A stretch of 64,000 nt of DNA from DATJGR01 sp963812255 (GTDB lineage Bacteria; Pseudomonadota; Gammaproteobacteria; Pseudomonadales; Azotimanducaceae): positions 248,001 through 312,000 of the forward strand of contig CAWEUM010000003.1 in the NCBI GenBank assembly GCA_963812255.1, written 5' to 3'. The first letter of the stretch is position 1, and the number at the start of each line of letters is the position of its first letter. A program made the translations under genes and the position numbers. The notes below the pieces were generated by a model. The model was not told where the DNA came from, ran no database searches, and saw only the letters and a program-made list of their open reading frames with translations. Below are positions 61,225 through 64,000 of this stretch, in pieces.

Positions 61225-62373
61225 ATGACCGAAATCCTCTTTTGGTTCGCCCTGAGCATCGTGGTCTACGTGTACGCTGCGTATCCAGCGCTACTTTGGC
61301 TTGCGAGCCGGCTACTGGGCCGTCGCCGGCGAGACGCGGACCCGGCGAGTTGGCCGATAGTCACGCTTGTCATCTCCGCGTACAACGAAGAAGCGTCCAT
61401 CCGTCAGAAGATTGCAAACACGCTTGCGATCGACTATCCGACATCTCAGCTCGAAGTGCTGGTGGTCTCCGACGCGTCCGACGACCGCACGGATGCAATT
61501 GTGCGCGAGTTCGAAATGCAGAGGGTCCGGTTGCTCCGAATGCCCAAACGGGGCGGCAAGACCGAGGGATTGAACCGCGCCGTGTCGGTAGCACACGGAG
61601 AGATTTTGGTCTTCTCCGATGCGAATGCGATGTACCGGCTTGATGCGCTCAAGGCGCTCGTGCGTGGATTTACGAATCCCAACGTGGGGGCCGTCATCGG
61701 TGAGTCGACCTACGAGTCAGGCGATACCGACGCGCAACGGTCGGAGGGTCTTTACTGGCGCTACGAAACCTGGCTGAAGGAAATGGAGAGCCACATCGGT
61801 TCTGTTGTTGGTGGCGATGGTGCGATCTATGCCCTTCGAAAATCGCTGTATACGCCGATGCCGCCCGACGCTTTGTCGGATTTCGTTAATCCACTCCAAG
61901 TCGTACGCCAAGGCTATCGTTGCATCTACAGCCGCTCCGCACAGTCGGTCGAGGCGGCCGCCGATGACTTCGGTAAGGAGTTCCGTCGGAAAGTCCGCAT
62001 CGTCAATCGTGCCTGGCGTGCCACCATGTCAATGCCAGCCATGCTCAACCCACTCCGGTTCGGCTGGTTCGCAGTGGCGCTCATCTCGCACAAGCTATTG
62101 CGCTGGCTCGTACCGATGTTTCTGATCCTTGTGCTAGTCAGCAACATGACCTTGCTCGATACATCGCGGTTCTACTGGCTGACTCTGATAATCCAAGCCG
62201 CATTCTACGGTGCCGCAATATTCGCGTGTGTAAGGCGTGAACGAAGCCAGCTACCCCCGCTGCTGTATATCCCCTACTACTTCTGCCTGGTCAACATTGC
62301 GAGCTTCTGGGGCATCTGGCAGGCGTTCCGAGGCGAGACTTACACCACTTGGGAAACGGCTCGGGTCAATTGA
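61225..62373 (+). CDS. Family 2 glycosyltransferase with membrane helices
   Basis: 382 residues; ATG 61225 chosen over TTG 61216. N-terminal membrane helix (ILFWFALSIVVYVYAAYPALLWLASRLL), then GT2 domain: PIVTLVISAYNEEASIRQKIANTLAIDYP, VLVVSDASDDRTDAIV, FSDANAMYRLDALK (the D-x-N), and a QxxRW-like region RRKVRIVNRAWRA near 255. At least three C-terminal helices. Processive-type synthase-like glycosyltransferase of the inner membrane. Followed by the ACP gene after 13 bp. Confidence 0.88.
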   Translation: MTEILFWFALSIVVYVYAAYPALLWLASRLLGRRRRDADPASWPIVTLVISAYNEEASIRQKIANTLAIDYPTSQLEVLVVSDASDDRTDAIVREFEMQRVRLLRMPKRGGKTEGLNRAVSVAHGEILVFSDANAMYRLDALKALVRGFTNPNVGAVIGESTYESGDTDAQRSEGLYWRYETWLKEMESHIGSVVGGDGAIYALRKSLYTPMPPDALSDFVNPLQVVRQGYRCIYSRSAQSVEAAADDFGKEFRRKVRIVNRAWRATMSMPAMLNPLRFGWFAVALISHKLLRWLVPMFLILVLVSNMTLLDTSRFYWLTLIIQAAFYGAAIFACVRRERSQLPPLLYIPYYFCLVNIASFWGIWQAFRGETYTTWETARVN

Positions 62374-62386
62374 GTGAGAGGAAGCG

Positions 62387-62626
62387 ATGATCGAAACGGT
62401 TAAGACTATCTTGCGCGACACTCTGCAGCTCGGCCAACGCGCAGACGCGCTTACGGCAGATAGCCCGCTCATGGGCAGCGTTCCAGAACTCGACTCAATG
62501 GCAGTTGTTGCAATTCTGACACTCTTTGAAGATGAGTTCGGAGTAACCATCGACGACGACGATGTGTCAGCGGATACATTCGCAACTGTGGGTTCACTCG
62601 CCCAGTTTCTGAAACAGCGAATTTGA
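62387..62626 (+). CDS. Acyl carrier protein
   Basis: 79 residues with AGAGGAAG ahead of ATG 62387. The phosphopantetheine Ser is in PELDSMAVV (family DSL, here DSM) near residue 38. Helical acidic profile with DEFGVTIDDDDV near 50. It matches the ACP next to exosortase-A hydrolases. The ligase at 45007 is the likely loader. The stop overlaps the hydrolase TTG start. Confidence 0.9.
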   Translation: MIETVKTILRDTLQLGQRADALTADSPLMGSVPELDSMAVVAILTLFEDEFGVTIDDDDVSADTFATVGSLAQFLKQRI

Positions 62627-63441
62627 CGAGTTGGCCGTTGCTACACGCACAATTCATCGATGGTTCAGCGGGGCGCCTTTTCGTTACCGTCAGGCGACCC
62701 GATCGAACACCTCAATGCCCCGCGGTCCTGGTTGCTCCGGCGTTCGGCGACGAGATGAACAAGATCCGACGTATGCTGACGGTGACCGGGCAGCGTCTCA
62801 ATTTGGCCGGTATCGCGCTCGTAAATCCTGATCTGTATGGAACCGGTGATAGCGAAGGTGAGTTTCGCGATGCGAGTTGGTCGCAATGGCTCGAGGATCT
62901 TCGTTCGTCGTTAGCTTGGGCGAACGAAGCGGGCCTACAGGTTCGCGGGCTGCTGGGCGTTCGCACAGGCGCGTTGCTCGCAGCCGAATTCGCGGCAAAG
63001 GTCGCGTCGGTTCGGGCGAGTGTACTCTGGCAACCGGTGCAGAATGGCCGATCCTTTCTCAACCAATTTCTGCGAGTGCGGGTTGTTTCGAACTCAGTCA
63101 ACAAGGGCGTGCGGGAAACGGTCGAATCGTTAATGGATCAGATAGATTCCGGAAAAGTGTTGCGAGTGTCGGGCTACGAACTTACCCAAACGGTCGCGTC
63201 TCCGCTTAGCCAGGGGAATCTAGATTCGCTGGCAACGAGCGCGCTGGGGAACGCGGTTTCCATCGACGTGAAGCGCACTGGATCGGAGACGCTCGAGCAA
63301 ACTACCAAATGTGGATCGATAACCCTCACCCAATTTGCTCTCAAGGGTGAACCGTACTGGAATTCTGTCGAGACGCTCTGCAACGAACGAGTGGTCGAGC
63401 TAACCTCGCAGGCGTTCGAACGAAACATGGTCCATGACTGA
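62623..63441 (+). CDS. Exosortase-A-associated alpha/beta hydrolase 2, atypical nucleophile
   Basis: 272 residues, TTG start overlapping the ACP stop. Family (TIGR03101-like) motifs: LVAPAFGDEMNKIRRML and NPDLYGTGDSEGEF. At the nucleophile elbow, the sequence reads LLGVRTGALLA: G-V-R-T-G instead of G-x-S-x-G, so no Ser is present at the expected site. It may act on ACP-bound intermediates in a non-hydrolytic way, or be non-catalytic. Its stop overlaps the next start by 8 bp. Confidence 0.85.
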   Translation: MTSWPLLHAQFIDGSAGRLFVTVRRPDRTPQCPAVLVAPAFGDEMNKIRRMLTVTGQRLNLAGIALVNPDLYGTGDSEGEFRDASWSQWLEDLRSSLAWANEAGLQVRGLLGVRTGALLAAEFAAKVASVRASVLWQPVQNGRSFLNQFLRVRVVSNSVNKGVRETVESLMDQIDSGKVLRVSGYELTQTVASPLSQGNLDSLATSALGNAVSIDVKRTGSETLEQTTKCGSITLTQFALKGEPYWNSVETLCNERVVELTSQAFERNMVHD

Positions 63442-64000
63442 CGAGCGTGCAGTGACAATGTGCTGCAATGGGGCCCAGATGCTGGGCATCTGGCATTGCG
63501 GAGCGTTGGAGGTGAAAGCGACCATCGTCATGATCGTGGGTGGCCCACAGTACCGGGTCGGTAGCCACCGCTTGTACGTCGAGATTGCTCGCGTACTTGC
63601 CTCGCTGGGCGTGTCGGTGCTGCGATTTGATTGCCGCGGGATGGGTGACAGTGACGGAATTTTCACGTCGTTCGAGTCCGTGGAGGATGATATTCGGTGC
63701 GCGGTCGATACGGCCAGCCAAGCAAACCGTGGCGGCCAAGTGGTACTGTTTGGCTTGTGCGATGGCGCCTCCGCGGCAGCTCTATACGGACACCTTGATC
63801 CACGCGTAACAGGGCTGATACTGCTCAATCCCTGGGTGAGGACAGAGGTCGGTGAGTCACAGGCACGCATGCGCCACTACTATGGAAAGCGACTAGGACA
63901 AGCTCAATTCTGGAAGGAACTTCTGACCGGTCGATTGAACATCCTGGAATCGATCCTGTCGCTTGGCACGCATGCGAGGAAAGCAATTGGGAGACGCTCG
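63434..64000 (+). CDS. Exosortase-A-associated alpha/beta hydrolase 1, partial at window end
   Basis: Reads to the window edge (189 codons visible) from ATG 63434. TIGR03100-like features: IVGGPQYRVGSHRLYVEIARVLAS, VLRFDCRGMGDSDGIF, then LFGLCDGASAAALYGHLDPRVTGLILLNPWVRTE, and YYGKRLGQAQFWKELLTGRLN. The nucleophile position reads G-L-C-D-G, with Cys in place of Ser. The C-terminal part lies outside the window. With hydrolase 2 and the ACP it forms a compact three-gene unit of the XrtA locus. Confidence 0.88.
   Translation, partial: MTDERAVTMCCNGAQMLGIWHCGALEVKATIVMIVGGPQYRVGSHRLYVEIARVLASLGVSVLRFDCRGMGDSDGIFTSFESVEDDIRCAVDTASQANRGGQVVLFGLCDGASAAALYGHLDPRVTGLILLNPWVRTEVGESQARMRHYYGKRLGQAQFWKELLTGRLNILESILSLGTHARKAIGRRS

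Noticed and set aside
1..64000. tRNA, rRNA, riboswitch or phage attachment sites
   Set aside because: No cloverleaf, rRNA block, riboswitch consensus or integrase gene was recognised on reading; a dedicated search could still find a small RNA.

Overview
The window looks like chromosomal DNA from a GC-rich Gammaproteobacterium. TonB receptors, TPR-sulfotransferases, a DUF6316 protein and an exosortase-A (XrtA) type polysaccharide locus together suggest a Steroidobacteraceae/Nevskiales-like soil organism. This is inference from gene content; no rRNA or marker gene is present. No tRNA, rRNA, CRISPR array or phage was found.

Region 1 (1-7.3 kb): the end of a ferritin-like protein, a small secreted protein, a large TonB-dependent receptor closed by a clear terminator, and on the minus strand a TPR-sulfotransferase and a TPR/transglutaminase-like lipoprotein.

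Region 2 (7.3-24.4 kb): a CoA-thioester catabolic block. It holds two family III CoA-transferases, an MmgE/PrpD protein, three MaoC-like hydratases, two CitE-like lyases, two acyl-CoA dehydrogenases, an acyl-CoA-dehydrogenase-like flavoprotein and a nitroreductase. The set fits activation, hydration and retro-aldol cleavage of a branched or dicarboxylic acid of the mesaconate/itaconate type. The block is interrupted by a MoxR ATPase / VWA protein pair and a beta-helix lipoprotein, preceded by a 21-bp tandem repeat.

Region 3 (24.4-47.9 kb): a visibly less GC-rich polysaccharide locus, mostly plus strand. It has an XrtA-type export lipoprotein, an outer-membrane barrel, a secreted lectin-like protein, sugar-nucleotide and C-methylation genes, PIG-L and DUF4910 enzymes, two Wzx-like flippases, methyl-, glycosyl- and pyruvyltransferases, a 3,5-epimerase-like protein, and about 1.5 kb of decayed IS3-family DNA. 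It ends with CapA, an orphan 345-aa protein, a degenerate asparagine-synthase-like protein, and the exosortase-A-associated AMP ligase and PLP decarboxylase.

Region 4 (47.9-61.1 kb, minus strand): an O-antigen-ligase-like polymerase, a large unknown membrane protein, a GNAT/FemAB-like gene and a DegT aminotransferase gene that each look frameshifted, a GT4, a DPM1-GtrA fusion, a TPR protein, two related secreted proteins (one frameshifted) and an asparagine synthetase homologue that lacks the N-terminal Cys.

Region 5 (61.2-64 kb, plus strand): a GT2, an acyl carrier protein, and the two exosortase-A-associated alpha/beta hydrolases, the last cut by the window edge. XrtA itself and the usual chain-length/kinase genes are not here and probably lie further right. 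The most interesting candidate system is the dispersed ligase / ACP / decarboxylase / amidotransferase-like / double-hydrolase set, which could make and attach an amine- or amide-containing substituent to the exopolysaccharide.
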